From an uncultured Roseburia sp. (GTDB taxonomy: Bacteria > Bacillota > Clostridia > Lachnospirales > Lachnospiraceae), in NCBI GenBank assembly GCA_947088345.1, contig CAMUGE010000010.1:1-62622 (forward strand): DNA of 62,622 nt. The letters run 5' to 3'. The notes below the pieces were generated by a model that ran no database searches, had not been told where the DNA came from, and saw only the letters and a program-made list of their open reading frames with translations. The translations under genes were made by a program, and so were the position numbers. This document shows, piece after piece, positions 43,335-53,104 of the stretch (position 1 is its first letter; each line of letters begins with the position of its first letter).

Positions 43335-44546
43335 ATGCGTCTGCGCAATAAAATATTTTTCACCATTCTGCTGCTGTTTACAGCGGTATCACTCTGCAGC
43401 TGCCGGAGCGCGCAGACCGCGCCGTCTGAAGACACGGACTTAATTCCATCAGAACAGCCTGCCGAAGATCAGGCAAACGGCTCTGCCCCTGCTGCGAATC
43501 CATCCGTTTCCGCCGCTTCCGATACAGTGCAATCCGATACCGAAACTAAAACACAGGACGGCTCTTTCGACTCATCAACGACCGGCGATCAAAAGCCTTT
43601 GGAGCAGTCCGACGCTGACGCATCCGCTGCGCAGCCTGCCGCTCCCTCTATATCCGGACGCCTGCATGTAGAAAATGCAAAACTCTGCGGAGAAGACGGC
43701 CGCCCGGTGCAGCTTCGGGGCATCAGTACACACGGACTGGCATGGTTCCCCGAATATGTAAACGAAGCATGTTTTGCACAGCTTCACAGCGAATGGGGAA
43801 TGAATGTAATACGTCTCGCCCTGTACACTGCCGAATACGGCGGATACTGTAACGGCGGGGACAAGGAATCTCTAAAAAAACTGATACGCGACGGCGTCTC
43901 CTTTGCGCAGTCGCAGGACATGTATGTCGTGATCGACTGGCATATCCTCTCGGATTCCAACCCCAATCAATCTCTTAACGAAGCCAAAACGTTTTTCGGA
44001 GATATGTCGAAAGAATTTGCCGCTTCCGACCATGTGATCTACGAAATCTGCAACGAGCCAAACAGCGGGACCAGCTGGGACGAAATTAAAAGCTATGCCA
44101 ATGAAGTCATCCCTGTCATTCGTACAAACAGCCCCGGCGCCGTTATCATTGTCGGCACGCCGAACTGGTCGCAAAATGTTGACGATGCGGCAAAAGACCC
44201 GATCACCGGTTACGATAACCTCATGTATGCCTTTCACTTTTATGCGGCATCACACAAAGACGACATGCGAAGTAAACTGGAATCTGCAATAAATGCAAAT
44301 CTCCCTGTCATTGTTACAGAATATGGTATCTGTGACGCAAGCGGAAACGGCTCCATTGATATACCGCAGGCCGACACATGGATCTCTCTTCTGGACCAAT
44401 ATGGGATAAGCTACATTGCGTGGAACCTGTCAAACAAAGAGGAAACTTCCGCACTACTTAAAAGCAGCTGTAAAAAAACAAACGGATTTACTGCCGATGA
44501 CCTCAGCAGTTTCGGAGAATGGCTTTATCAGACGATGACTGACTGA
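43335..44546 (+). CDS. GH5 endo-beta-glucanase lipoprotein
   Basis: This 403-residue secreted cellulase-type enzyme has a lipobox LCSC (Cys23) after a basic-hydrophobic signal. An acidic Ser/Ala/Thr-rich linker (about 24-105) leads to a GH5 barrel. Conserved points include QLRGISTHGLAWFPEY (about 126-141), the acid/base Glu241 in YEICNEPN, HFYA near 301, and the nucleophile Glu329 in VTEYGICDASGNG. This matches the GH5_2 endoglucanase pattern, acting on beta-1,4-glucans at the cell surface. The ATG at 43335 follows GGGGG. It stands alone with a hairpin after the stop. Confidence 0.9.
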   Translation: MRLRNKIFFTILLLFTAVSLCSCRSAQTAPSEDTDLIPSEQPAEDQANGSAPAANPSVSAASDTVQSDTETKTQDGSFDSSTTGDQKPLEQSDADASAAQPAAPSISGRLHVENAKLCGEDGRPVQLRGISTHGLAWFPEYVNEACFAQLHSEWGMNVIRLALYTAEYGGYCNGGDKESLKKLIRDGVSFAQSQDMYVVIDWHILSDSNPNQSLNEAKTFFGDMSKEFAASDHVIYEICNEPNSGTSWDEIKSYANEVIPVIRTNSPGAVIIVGTPNWSQNVDDAAKDPITGYDNLMYAFHFYAASHKDDMRSKLESAINANLPVIVTEYGICDASGNGSIDIPQADTWISLLDQYGISYIAWNLSNKEETSALLKSSCKKTNGFTADDLSSFGEWLYQTMTD

Positions 44547-44557
44547 CGAATAAAGCA

Positions 44558-44583
44558 TCTGTGAAAAATAAATTTTTCACAGA
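44558..44583. terminator. Hairpin after the GH5 gene
   Basis: TCTGTGAAAAAT pairs with ATTTTTCACAGA around a very short loop, beginning 12 nt after the GH5 stop. The T stretch is inside the stem. It is a likely terminator. Confidence 0.55.
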
Positions 44584-44658
44584 CAAATGTATTTGTCCTG
44601 CGAATATTGTGCCTGCGGCCCAAATATCGCAGGCTGTGAGAAAGGCATGGTTATTTCT

Positions 44659-45270
44659 ATGAATAAAATCAACCGCGACGATATGCTGGAACTGACAAGA
44701 CGCATGACTCTAAAACGAAATTGTTTTAGCCGAATCGCCGGAGCATATCTGGACCGAGACGGCTTCCTGGACGGAACTTTTAACCGACATTTTCTGAAAC
44801 TTTCTGACAAAGACCGGCAGCGCTATCTCGAAATTGCAAAAGCCATTCCGTTTTCGGAAACAAACATAAATTTAAAAGAACATTTTTTCAAAACAGAAGA
44901 TCAAAAACCCGGAAGTATCTGGCAGATGCTCTCGGCTATCAAAGAGAGCGAACTAAAAAATGACGCCATGCTTGACATCTTTTATGAACTGTTTGCCGAA
45001 CAATACAAATCGGACAGCGACTATGGGATCTACCTGTTTTACGGCAGCTATGACATACCGCTGAAATCCAGCGATGGAGAAAGTCTTTGGGAATCAGAGG
45101 AGGTATATCGCTTTCTGATCTGTGCGGTCTGCCCGGTAAACAAAGATTATGAGCCGGACAGCCCGCAGTATGGATTCCTGTTCCCCGTTCTCAAAGACCG
45201 AAGCAGCGACTCTGACAGAATCAATATTTTCTGGGCGGACACGGCAAAAGAACGGACGCTGCTATTTTAG
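44659..45270 (+). CDS. DUF4317 protein, short form
   Basis: This 203-residue protein resembles the N-terminal half of DUF4317 proteins: MNKINRDDMLELTRRMT, SRIAGAYLDRDG, and YLEIAKAIPFSETNINLKEH, then YLFYGSYDIPLKSSDGE and FLICAVCPVNKDYEP. From memory, DUF4317 proteins usually run about 380-430 residues. This one stops after FWADTAKERTLLF, 24 bp before the convergent gene, so it may be C-terminally truncated. Starts at 44647 and 44659 are both possible; the later one matches the family opening. Confidence 0.6.
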   Translation: MNKINRDDMLELTRRMTLKRNCFSRIAGAYLDRDGFLDGTFNRHFLKLSDKDRQRYLEIAKAIPFSETNINLKEHFFKTEDQKPGSIWQMLSAIKESELKNDAMLDIFYELFAEQYKSDSDYGIYLFYGSYDIPLKSSDGESLWESEEVYRFLICAVCPVNKDYEPDSPQYGFLFPVLKDRSSDSDRINIFWADTAKERTLLF

Positions 45271-45294
45271 GACAATCCGCATGCTGCGGCCGCT

Positions 45295-46560
45295 CTATCT
45301 GTTAACGCTAAATTTCTCAAACTGGCGATCCGGCCCGCCGCAGACCGGACAGCGTTCTTTTTTCTCTTCCTCTGTCATAATATGCCCGCAGATCGGACAG
45401 ACATAAAGCGTCTCTTTCTCAAACGCTTCCGGGTCTGCGGCCTGTTTTAATAGTTTCTCATGTTCTTTTTCCGCTCCTGCCGCGGCCGCATATGCCTGCG
45501 CAGCGAGAGGATATTCATTTGCAGCAGCATATTCTTTCAACATTTTGTAGAGATATTCGTGTTCAAACCGCTCCCCCGGAATAAACGTCTGTACTGATTT
45601 CAGAAAAGGATCCGGACAGTCCACAATCGAATAAAAATTTCTCGCATGATAATATTCCGATGCTGCAAGGGCACGAAAAAGATTCGATACCCGCTCCAGG
45701 CCTCTGCGTTCTGCACGATCTGCAAACATCATATACTGAAAATGCGCCGTAAGCTCCCCGGACACCGCCTCTTTTAGTTTCTGTTCCAGGACAGCGTCAT
45801 TTCGTTCACGACCGTAACACTCCTCCGCAAGATCTTTAATCTGATATTTTAACTTCCTGTTTTCCACATAAAACCGCACAATATGGTGCTCCACATCACA
45901 GGCGCGAATCTCTTTGGAAACATCCTCAATCATAGCGCCTCCCCCTCCGGTGCAGATCAGTGTGATACCATCCACTTCATCAACAAAACGCGAATGTACA
46001 TGGCCGCAGAGCAGATATCTGACTTTCTCTTTCCATGGAGCATATACTTCTTTTAACCTTAAAAATTCTTCTTCCGATACACAGTTTAAGATAAAGTGAT
46101 TCGGAACAGGAATATGAAACGCTACGATAACCTGATCCACCTCGTCCATTGAGAGTATCTCGCGCAGAAGCGATAGCCCCTCCTGCTCAAATGTGCGCGC
46201 CGCATTGTCAAGCACGACAACAGCAAAATCCTCGGTCACGATCGCATAATTTTTCCGTCCGAAATATTCGCAATAAGCCCCCGTATCATGGTTGCCGCGC
46301 AGCGTATACACATCATTCCCTGCAAGCGACTCTGTAATCTTTGCTATCGCACTGTAATAATTGTTCGTTCCGGTTGGAACAAGATCGCCCACAATCAGCG
46401 TGATATCCTCTCTGCTGCTCTCCTCCAGCGCCCCGGCATAGACTTTCATATTATATGTGCCAAGCCCCTCGCATCCGGGATCGCCGATCACACCGACTGT
46501 GCGTATTCCCGCAAGCCGGATAACCGGCTCTGTTACTTTCACTATTTTTTTATTTTGCAT
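45295..46560 (-). CDS. Metallophosphoesterase-rubrerythrin fusion
   Basis: This 421-residue protein is two enzymes in one. Residues 1-255 are a calcineurin-like phosphoesterase: GDPGC, VGDLVPTG (Asp59), RGNHD (88-92), AFHIPVP, and CGHVHSRF. Residues about 268-421 are a rubrerythrin: diiron ligands in SGELTAHFQY, SEYYHARNF, ERFEHEYLY and AEKEHEKLL, then a rubredoxin-like end with two CPxCG knuckles. Rubrerythrins reduce peroxide in anaerobes. The phosphatase substrate is unknown. Start: ATG at 46560 with AGGGG nine bases ahead; the extra upstream frame crosses the divergent promoter. It faces away from the terD pair. Confidence 0.88.
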   Translation of the reverse strand: MQNKKIVKVTEPVIRLAGIRTVGVIGDPGCEGLGTYNMKVYAGALEESSREDITLIVGDLVPTGTNNYYSAIAKITESLAGNDVYTLRGNHDTGAYCEYFGRKNYAIVTEDFAVVVLDNAARTFEQEGLSLLREILSMDEVDQVIVAFHIPVPNHFILNCVSEEEFLRLKEVYAPWKEKVRYLLCGHVHSRFVDEVDGITLICTGGGGAMIEDVSKEIRACDVEHHIVRFYVENRKLKYQIKDLAEECYGRERNDAVLEQKLKEAVSGELTAHFQYMMFADRAERRGLERVSNLFRALAASEYYHARNFYSIVDCPDPFLKSVQTFIPGERFEHEYLYKMLKEYAAANEYPLAAQAYAAAAGAEKEHEKLLKQAADPEAFEKETLYVCPICGHIMTEEEKKERCPVCGGPDRQFEKFSVNR

Positions 46561-46663
46561 ATTGTTAATCCCCTTTTCCCGCCATGTCTTTTCTGACTGT
46601 CTCTTTAGTATAACGATTCCCGACAGAAGCCGCAAGCATAAAAATTTTCTGGCTATTAAAGTG

Positions 46664-46692
46664 TTTACGTATAAAAACTGATATAGTATAAT
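46664..46692 (+). promoter_or_regulatory. SigA promoter of the terD pair
   Basis: TTTACG (-35), 17 nt, TATAAT (-10), about 61 nt before the first terD start. The divergent phosphoesterase gene begins at 46560. Confidence 0.65.
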
Positions 46693-46752
46693 AGATACGT
46701 GCATACGGCAGGCAAAAAACTGCCGAAACTAAAATACAGGAGGAACAAAATT

Positions 46753-47334
46753 ATGCCGATCAGTTTAAAAAAAGGCCAAAAAGTAAGTCTTACCAAAGAT
46801 AACCCCGGCCTGACACGTGTTGTTGTCGGTTTGGGCTGGGATGTAAATCAGTTTGATACCGGCGGTGATTTCGATCTGGACGCAGCTGCATTTCTGCTGA
46901 CGAGCTCCGGCAGAGTCGCAAAATCAGAGGATTTTGTCTATTACGGAAATCTCTCCCACCCGTCGGGGGCCGTTACGCACCAGGGCGATAACCTTACCGG
47001 GGTTGGCGACGGCGATGATGAACAGATTATCATTGACCTGTCCAAAATGCCTTCCGAAATTGAAAAGGTTGCCTTTACCGTTACCATCTATGAAGCAGAA
47101 ACGCGCCGCCAGAACTTTGGCCAGGTCAGCAATGCATTTATCCGCATTTACAACGATGTAAACGGCGAAGAACTGCTGCGCTATGATCTGGGAGAGGACT
47201 TCTCCATTGAAACGGCAGCGGTATTCGGCGAACTGTATAAAAACGGAAACGAATGGAAATTTAACGCGATCGGCAGCGGATATCAGGGAGGACTGGCCGC
47301 ATTGTGCGCAAACTTCGGCGTAGATGTAGAGTAG
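46753..47334 (+). CDS. terD: TerD-family stress protein
   Basis: This 193-residue protein is a typical Ter[61 protein letters not shown] and the calcium-site segment [12 protein letters not shown]. TerD proteins bind calcium and are linked to tellurite, oxidative and phage stress. The ATG at 46753 has AGGAGG nine bases ahead. It forms an operon with the next gene 13 bp away. The rest of a ter operon (terB, terC, terE) is not here. Confidence 0.92.
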   Translation: MPISLKKGQKVSLTKDNPGLTRVVVGLGWDVNQFDTGGDFDLDAAAFLLTSSGRVAKSEDFVYYGNLSHPSGAVTHQGDNLTGVGDGDDEQIIIDLSKMPSEIEKVAFTVTIYEAETRRQNFGQVSNAFIRIYNDVNGEELLRYDLGEDFSIETAAVFGELYKNGNEWKFNAIGSGYQGGLAALCANFGVDVE

Positions 47335-47347
47335 GAGGAAATCTGCA

Positions 47348-47950
47348 ATGGCAATTAATCTGCAAAAGGGACAAAAAGTAAGTTTGAAAAAAACACAGGC
47401 CTCGGGTTTGGGAGAAATTCTGGTCAATCTAAACTGGAACTCACAGCCGGTTAAAAAAGGCTTTTTCAGCAGTTTATTTGGCGGAAGCGGTATTGACCTG
47501 GATCTTGGATGCCTGTTTGAACTAAAAGACGGCAGAAAGGGCGCCGTACAGGCGCTTGGCAACAGCTTCGGTTCTTACGACCACGCGCCGTATATGATGC
47601 TTGACGGCGATGACCGCACAGGCGCCGCTGCAAACGGGGAAAACTTAAGAATAAACGGCAACCAGATTTCCCAGATCAAACGCGTTCTTGTCTATACCTT
47701 TATCTACGAGGGAGTCGCAAACTGGCAACAGGCAGACGCAACTGTAACCATCAAATATCCGGGCGCAGAAGATCTGATCGTAAAAATGGACAGCTTTAAT
47801 TCAACGGAGAAAATGTGCGGACTTGCGCTTTTGGAAAATATAAACGACGAAACTTTCAGCGTAGAAAAAATCGTGCAGTTTTACTCCGGACATGTCGCAT
47901 TGGATCAGGCGTTTGGCTGGGGCATGAAATGGGCTCCGGGACGTAAATAG
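47348..47950 (+). CDS. TerD-family paralogue with inserted loop
   Basis: This 200-residue protein starts AINLQKGQKVSLKK like the gene before it and keeps DLDLGCLFEL and DGDDRTG, but it carries an insertion FFSSLFGGSG around residue 40 and ends in GHVALDQAFGWGMKWAPG. It fits the more divergent TerD/TerX-like branch. It may form a complex with the first TerD. A strong terminator follows. Confidence 0.85.
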   Translation: MAINLQKGQKVSLKKTQASGLGEILVNLNWNSQPVKKGFFSSLFGGSGIDLDLGCLFELKDGRKGAVQALGNSFGSYDHAPYMMLDGDDRTGAAANGENLRINGNQISQIKRVLVYTFIYEGVANWQQADATVTIKYPGAEDLIVKMDSFNSTEKMCGLALLENINDETFSVEKIVQFYSGHVALDQAFGWGMKWAPGRK

Positions 47951-47974
47951 CGCTGTTTTGATAAGATTGACCCT

Positions 47975-48034
47975 AAAATGCCCCTAAGTGATTGGCGCTC
48001 TGACAGAGACGCCGTCACTTTATGGGCATTTTTT
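47975..48034 (+). terminator. Terminator of the terD pair
   Basis: AAAATGCCCCTAAGTGA pairs with TCACTTTATGGGCATTTT, with an inner GGCG/CGCC pairing in the loop, followed by T residues, 24 nt after the stop codon. Confidence 0.8.
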
Positions 48035-48066
48035 GATTGCACGTACACCCACAGGAGGACACTGCC

Positions 48067-48906
48067 ATGGAATTAAGTCAGATTATGGAAGAAATGAAAC
48101 AAAACCGAATACGCTTTCGAGTCAATGGACGCGCAGCCCAAAAAACAGGCGCCACAAAATTTGGCGGCCTGCCGGATGTGCCCGCAGATTTTCAATGGCC
48201 TTACTACTTCGGGCAGCCCGTATTGTCGGACGAACCTGCCAAAAACCGCCCTTTAAGTTTCCTCGCTCAATTTAACTGCGCCGAACTGGCCGCATATGAT
48301 ACAGACACTCTCCTGCCGCGCACAGGGCTCCTCTCCTTTTTTTACGAGGAAGCGACGGCAGAATGGGGTTTTGACCCCAGTCACAAAGGCTGCTGCCGCG
48401 TCTTTTATTTCGAAGAGACGAAACATTTACAACGCGCCCCTTTCCCAAACGACCTGGAAACCGAATACAGAAACCCTGAAATTGGCATTACGCTGAAAAG
48501 TGAAATTTCATATCCCGACACGCAGGATATCGACTTAAAATATGGCCTGTCAGATGACCAGTATGACGAGTACGAAAATGCCTTCCCACAGGAAGAGTAC
48601 GACGTCCACCAACTTTTAGGATGGCCCCTCATTATTCAAAACAACATGACGACACAATGTGATTTGATCGAAATGGGTCATTCTGTTGGCAGCGGATGGA
48701 GCCATATTCCAGAAAAGGACATCGACAGAGCAAAACAATTTTCCCTTGAAAAATGGCAGCTTCTGCTGCAGCTGGACGAAATAGAGGGAGAAAATGATTT
48801 TTATCTCAGTTTCGGAGACGCAGGCAAACTATACTTTTATATCACAAAAGAAGATTTAAAAAACTGCAATTTTGAAAATGTCTGGCTGATTTACCAGTGT
48901 TACTGA
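48067..48906 (+). CDS. DUF1963 protein (YwqG-like)
   Basis: This 279-residue protein has the DUF1963 marks: KFGGLPDVPADFQWPYY near the start, LSFLAQFNCAEL, GLLSFFYE, LLGWPLIIQN with NNMTTQCDL, then LLLQLDE and FGDAGKLYFYITKEDL at the end. The function of the family is unknown. The ATG at 48067 has AGGAGG eight bases ahead. It is a single gene after the terD terminator. Confidence 0.82.
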   Translation: MELSQIMEEMKQNRIRFRVNGRAAQKTGATKFGGLPDVPADFQWPYYFGQPVLSDEPAKNRPLSFLAQFNCAELAAYDTDTLLPRTGLLSFFYEEATAEWGFDPSHKGCCRVFYFEETKHLQRAPFPNDLETEYRNPEIGITLKSEISYPDTQDIDLKYGLSDDQYDEYENAFPQEEYDVHQLLGWPLIIQNNMTTQCDLIEMGHSVGSGWSHIPEKDIDRAKQFSLEKWQLLLQLDEIEGENDFYLSFGDAGKLYFYITKEDLKNCNFENVWLIYQCY

Positions 48907-49029
48907 TCGGCTGGGATGGCAAGGCAGACATCCGTTTTCGCATGATTGCGCTGCATATTTCCCGTTCAATTACACAAAATACCTCCATAAATATCGCGGA
49001 AAACTCAAGCGACGGTTATGGAGGAAACT

Positions 49030-51099
49030 ATGAAAAACCGATTAAAAAATCAGACCAGCCCTTATCTCTTACAGCATGCCAGCCAGCCGGTAGACTGGTA
49101 TCCCTGGGGAGACGAGGCATTTGCAAAAGCAAAACGCGAAGAGAAACCCATTTTTTTAAGCGTCGGATACAGCACATGCCACTGGTGTCATGTTATGGCG
49201 CATGAGTGCTTTGAAAATGAAAAAATTGCATCCGTCCTGAACAGATATTTTGTCTCCATCAAAGTAGACCGTGAAGAGCGGCCTGACATTGACAGTGTAT
49301 ATATGGCTGTTTGCCAGGCATTTACCGGCAGCGGCGGATGGCCGATGAGCATTTTTATGACAGCGGAACAAAAACCTTTTTTCGCAGGCGCCTATTTCCC
49401 ACCCGAAACTGTACATGGCAGGATGGGTTTCTTTCCGCTGCTGCTGACCGTCGCGGCAAAATGGGAGACGGAACGCGAAAAGCTTTTGGATTCAGCCGAT
49501 TATCTTATATCCTGCCTGCATCAGTCCGATCAGGCAAAAAACCAGACTATTTTAGATCGTCTTCCTGAACTTGCCGCCGAACAGTTTAACGATCAATTTG
49601 ACTCTGCATGCGGCGGATTCGGCCCTGCGCCAAAATTCCCTCTTCCGCACAACCTGATCTTTCTAATGCTGTACGCACTGCAAAACAACAGCAGAAAAAC
49701 CGCAGACCAGGCTCTGTTTACTTTAGAGCGTATGCGGCGGGGCGGCATCTACGACCAGATCGGTTACGGCTTTTCCCGCTATTCGACTGACCGTTATTTT
49801 CTGGTACCGCACTTTGAGAAAATGCTCTATGATAATGCGCTGCTCATTATCTCCTATGCAGCCGCTTACTGCCTGTCAGGCAAAAAAGTGTTTCTGGATA
49901 CGGCACGTGAAACTGCCGAATATGTATGCCGTGAACTCGGAGACAGTCAGGGAGGGTTTTACTCTGCCCAGGATGCGGACAGCGAGGGAGAAGAAGGTAA
50001 ATTCTATGTCTTCCGCAAACAGGAAATTCTTGCCGTATTGGGCGAAAAAAGAGGGAATGCATTTCTTTCCCATTTCGGAATGACAGAAAAAGGCAACTTT
50101 GAGGGTAAAAATATCCCCAACCTTTTAAACGGAAAGGAAATAGACGAAACGTTTGACGCGGAAAGGAAACTGCTTTATACTTACCGAAAATCACGCGCGG
50201 CGCTTCACCTCGACGATAAAATACTGACCGCATGGAACTCTCTGATGATATGCGCTCTGTCCGTGCTCTATCGTGTAACCGGCGAAAACCAATATCTCCT
50301 TAGGGCACAGCAAACACAGCTATTTATCGAATCATACCTCAGCGAACATGCGCAGCTGTATGTCGGATGCAGGAACGGCGTCAGAACGACAAAAGGGTTT
50401 CTTGACGACTATGCCTGTTACACGGCTGCGCTGCTCTGTCTGTATGAAGCGGACGAAGACGCCGGGAGACTGAAACGTGCGGAAGAAATACTTTACGAGA
50501 GCGAGGCACAGTTTGGAGACAATACCGGCGGCTACTTTTTGTACGGCGCCAAAAACGGGACTCTGATCACACGTCCAAAGGAAACGTTTGATGGGGCGCT
50601 GCCCAGCGGAAATTCCGTTATGGCCTATTGTCTCGTACGTCTCTCTCAGCTTGTTCCAGAAGAAGAGCGCCGTGCAGAGTACCGCCGAAAAGCCGAACGC
50701 CAGCTTGCATTCCTCTCTTCGCAGGCCAGACAAAATCCAACCGGATACGGCATGTTCCTGACCGCGCTGCTTTACTACCTCTCGCCGCCGAAAAAAATAA
50801 CTGTCGTAACGACAAAAACAGATTCCAGGGAAAAAATATTGTCCGCGCTTCCTCTTTATGCAGACGTTAAAATCCTGACAGAGGAAACCGGACAATATCA
50901 GTTAAAAAATAATAAAACAACCTATTATATCTGTGAAAATAATACCTGCCGTCTTCCGACTAACGAACCTCCCTGCACAGCAGGACAGGCTACCCTGCGT
51001 CATATGCATTTTGGAAGAGAATCTGTTCCTCTTTCATCAGCGGATACCGGATCAGACAGCTGCCGTCCAGATTTTCCCGGTGCATATCCACCGCAGTAA
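49030..51099 (+). CDS. Thioredoxin-domain DUF255 protein (YyaL-like)
   Basis: This 689-residue protein has an N-terminal thioredoxin-like domain with [16 protein letters not shown] (CxxC at 50-53) and [10 protein letters not shown], then a long (alpha/alpha)-barrel like that of N-acylglucosamine 2-epimerases ([41 protein letters not shown]). The reaction is unknown. The start is the ATG at 49030 with GGAGG five bases ahead. Its last 36 codons are antisense to the end of the bile salt hydrolase gene; the family usually ends near the CENNTCRLP segment, so the tail may be an extension by loss of the native stop. Confidence 0.88.
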   Translation: MKNRLKNQTSPYLLQHASQPVDWYPWGDEAFAKAKREEKPIFLSVGYSTCHWCHVMAHECFENEKIASVLNRYFVSIKVDREERPDIDSVYMAVCQAFTGSGGWPMSIFMTAEQKPFFAGAYFPPETVHGRMGFFPLLLTVAAKWETEREKLLDSADYLISCLHQSDQAKNQTILDRLPELAAEQFNDQFDSACGGFGPAPKFPLPHNLIFLMLYALQNNSRKTADQALFTLERMRRGGIYDQIGYGFSRYSTDRYFLVPHFEKMLYDNALLIISYAAAYCLSGKKVFLDTARETAEYVCRELGDSQGGFYSAQDADSEGEEGKFYVFRKQEILAVLGEKRGNAFLSHFGMTEKGNFEGKNIPNLLNGKEIDETFDAERKLLYTYRKSRAALHLDDKILTAWNSLMICALSVLYRVTGENQYLLRAQQTQLFIESYLSEHAQLYVGCRNGVRTTKGFLDDYACYTAALLCLYEADEDAGRLKRAEEILYESEAQFGDNTGGYFLYGAKNGTLITRPKETFDGALPSGNSVMAYCLVRLSQLVPEEERRAEYRRKAERQLAFLSSQARQNPTGYGMFLTALLYYLSPPKKITVVTTKTDSREKILSALPLYADVKILTEETGQYQLKNNKTTYYICENNTCRLPTNEPPCTAGQATLRHMHFGRESVPLSSADTGSDSCRPDFPGAYPPQ

Positions 51100-51979
51100 T
51101 CTGATGATTGTCATAGGAAGTATAGTAGTAAATTCCTTTACAGGTATTGCAGCAGGACGTATATATTGTGACCTCATATTTACCTCCTCCAAGGTCACAG
51201 CATCCTCGCTGCTGCTCCACTGAATTTAAAATATGAAAAAACTGGCTGACGCTCTCCTTTTCTCCCTTTCCTGAAACGGAATTCATTTTTACAAAGGATG
51301 CCCTTATAAACCTCGACTGTGATGAAAGATCGCCCGGCAGGCCGATGCCCCCAAGTCCGCGGCAGTAATTATCAAACACAAGCCCCGGCGCAAACCTGTG
51401 TTCCGGCAGGCCGGCCGATATTCCCATATAATTATTCAGTGAAAAAAGCTGCATATCAAACGGCGGATTATTTGTCAGAACACCGGTCGGATTTTCATAC
51501 ATTTTTATCCCCTCACTCAGCGGTTCCGCCGTAATCGTCCTTTTACCGTCTGAAATGAACCAGTGCAGCTGCGCCGCAGGCAGTTTTTCATGAAAACGAA
51601 TATTCCATAAATTCAGTTTTCCAAGCAGCTGCTCCGCTTCCTCCACAGTAACGCATTGGCCGAGAACCCAGGGAATTAACTCAAACTGCGCAATGTTGTC
51701 TTTCCCATATTCCTTTTCATGATAAACGGCGTTTCCGACAAAATTCAGTCCCGCCATGCCAAGGCCTTTCTCGTTTATGGCATCATAGTATAACGGGTAA
51801 TCATCCGTCACATAAGACATGCCGATCATTGCATAATGCGACCGCATCGTCCCCATCCCGATAAAATGAAACAAATAATTGCGGGGAGTTACCACAACCT
51901 CATCTCCATAGGAAAAATCATTATCCAGCGTACGTCCAAAATACGTATCTTTTGTCGTATAAACTGCTGCGGTACACAT
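50990..51979 (-). CDS. bsh: Choloylglycine hydrolase (bile salt hydrolase family)
   Basis: This 329-residue Ntn-hydrolase becomes active when Met1 is removed to expose Cys2. The start ATG-TGT at 51979 (MCTAA) has GGAGG six bases ahead; an ATG two codons earlier touches that site and would bury the Cys. Other active-site residues are visible: FGRTLDND (Arg16, Asp19), [20 protein letters not shown] (Asn), and [11 protein letters not shown] (Arg). The [16 protein letters not shown] block favours a bile salt hydrolase over penicillin V acylase, though one cannot be sure. It deconjugates taurine- or glycine-linked bile acids and points to a gut habitat. Confidence 0.88.
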   Translation of the reverse strand: MCTAAVYTTKDTYFGRTLDNDFSYGDEVVVTPRNYLFHFIGMGTMRSHYAMIGMSYVTDDYPLYYDAINEKGLGMAGLNFVGNAVYHEKEYGKDNIAQFELIPWVLGQCVTVEEAEQLLGKLNLWNIRFHEKLPAAQLHWFISDGKRTITAEPLSEGIKMYENPTGVLTNNPPFDMQLFSLNNYMGISAGLPEHRFAPGLVFDNYCRGLGGIGLPGDLSSQSRFIRASFVKMNSVSGKGEKESVSQFFHILNSVEQQRGCCDLGGGKYEVTIYTSCCNTCKGIYYYTSYDNHQITAVDMHRENLDGSCLIRYPLMKEEQILFQNAYDAG

Positions 51980-52118
51980 AAACATCCTCCTTATGCAGCG
52001 ATCCCCTGTGTCTTAGCTTCAATGCGGCTTAGTCCTGTGCAGAGAATCCCTGTTTGTATCGTATATTATATCATATTCCGGCCATTTTATCCATAAAACC
52101 ATATCTGTACGCTTTTCA

Positions 52119-53024
52119 TCATTTACGCATATCTCTCACGACTTCATCCGGAATCTCAAACTCAACGCACCCCATATACATCGGAGCAACATCTCCCTCG
52201 TTAAAACAAATTACGATATTGTTTTTTTCATTCAGGTAAAATGATGTCTCATCTGTGATCGCCTGAAAATTCCATTCCGGCACATCCTTGTTGTCCAGCC
52301 AGTAATACTGATCTTCGTCCTCTTCCATACGCGCTTTCATCTGCTTTTTAATCTCCTCGCTGATCGCCGCAATATAATCCGAACCGTCTGCAAACAGATC
52401 CGCAAGCGCAATACGCTCGCCGGTAGTAAGGTCGATGGTATAATAATAGTCCCACTCTGCGCCGCTGCCTGCCCCCTGATAACAAATCAGTTTCAGTGTA
52501 AAATAATTTTCTCCCGTACTTAGCACCTCAGATGTTACAATAACATCCTGATACCCTTCCTGGTCTTTTGCATTTTCTTCAAATTCGGTCACAATTCGGT
52601 CCGTGATCTCCCTGATTTCCTGGTTGATCTCCTCCGTCGTCTTTTTCAGAGGAGACGTCTGCTCTGTCTCTGTTCCCGCCGCAGCGTCTTCCGGTTTCAG
52701 CTCCGGTACCTTAATATCGGCATTGTGCCGTTCATCCTCATACTTGTAGTCGCGGAAAGTCACAACTTTTACAAGCCCGCCTACAATCGGAAGATTACTC
52801 ATCGCATATGCGATATCCTGTGATGTATTGGGAAGCAATACAAATACTGCTGCCGCAGCTGCTGACGCAATCACCGCTTTTTTTATTGCGGAAGTTCTAT
52901 TCACGCGCTTCTCATTTTTTGCATCCTGTATCCGTTTTTTCATAAGCTCCACCTGCTCTTTCGACATATTTTTCTGTTCATACTCCTGGTTTAACTGTAA
53001 TAAAAGTTCTTTGTCCTTATTCAT
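52119..53024 (-). CDS. rsiV: RsiV-like anti-sigma factor (DUF3298)
   Basis: This 301-residue protein has a short cytoplasmic part (1-47) that would hold the sigma factor, one transmembrane helix (about 48-65), and an outer part with DUF4163-like and DUF3298 domains (YTIDLTTGERIALADLF, AITDETSFYLNEKNNIVICF, FEIPDEVV). That is RsiV, which binds lysozyme and is then cleaved to free SigV. ATG at 53024 is used over a start three codons earlier. It lies downstream of sigV but about 315 bp away, with repeats between. Confidence 0.85.
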   Translation of the reverse strand: MNKDKELLLQLNQEYEQKNMSKEQVELMKKRIQDAKNEKRVNRTSAIKKAVIASAAAAAVFVLLPNTSQDIAYAMSNLPIVGGLVKVVTFRDYKYEDERHNADIKVPELKPEDAAAGTETEQTSPLKKTTEEINQEIREITDRIVTEFEENAKDQEGYQDVIVTSEVLSTGENYFTLKLICYQGAGSGAEWDYYYTIDLTTGERIALADLFADGSDYIAAISEEIKKQMKARMEEDEDQYYWLDNKDVPEWNFQAITDETSFYLNEKNNIVICFNEGDVAPMYMGCVEFEIPDEVVRDMRK

Positions 53025-53104
53025 GCACACCATCCTCTCTGCACCGACTCTCTATTTCTTACGCTAACCCCCATGATTTCGCTTTTCGGAATCTCATATC
53101 CAGA

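Noticed and set aside
46924-47562. 212-codon open frame antisense to the terD pair
   Set aside because: Both terD genes on the other strand have clear motifs, a promoter and ribosome sites; this frame has none.
46753-47950. Full tellurite resistance operon
   Set aside because: Only two TerD-family genes are present; terB, terC and related genes are not in the window.
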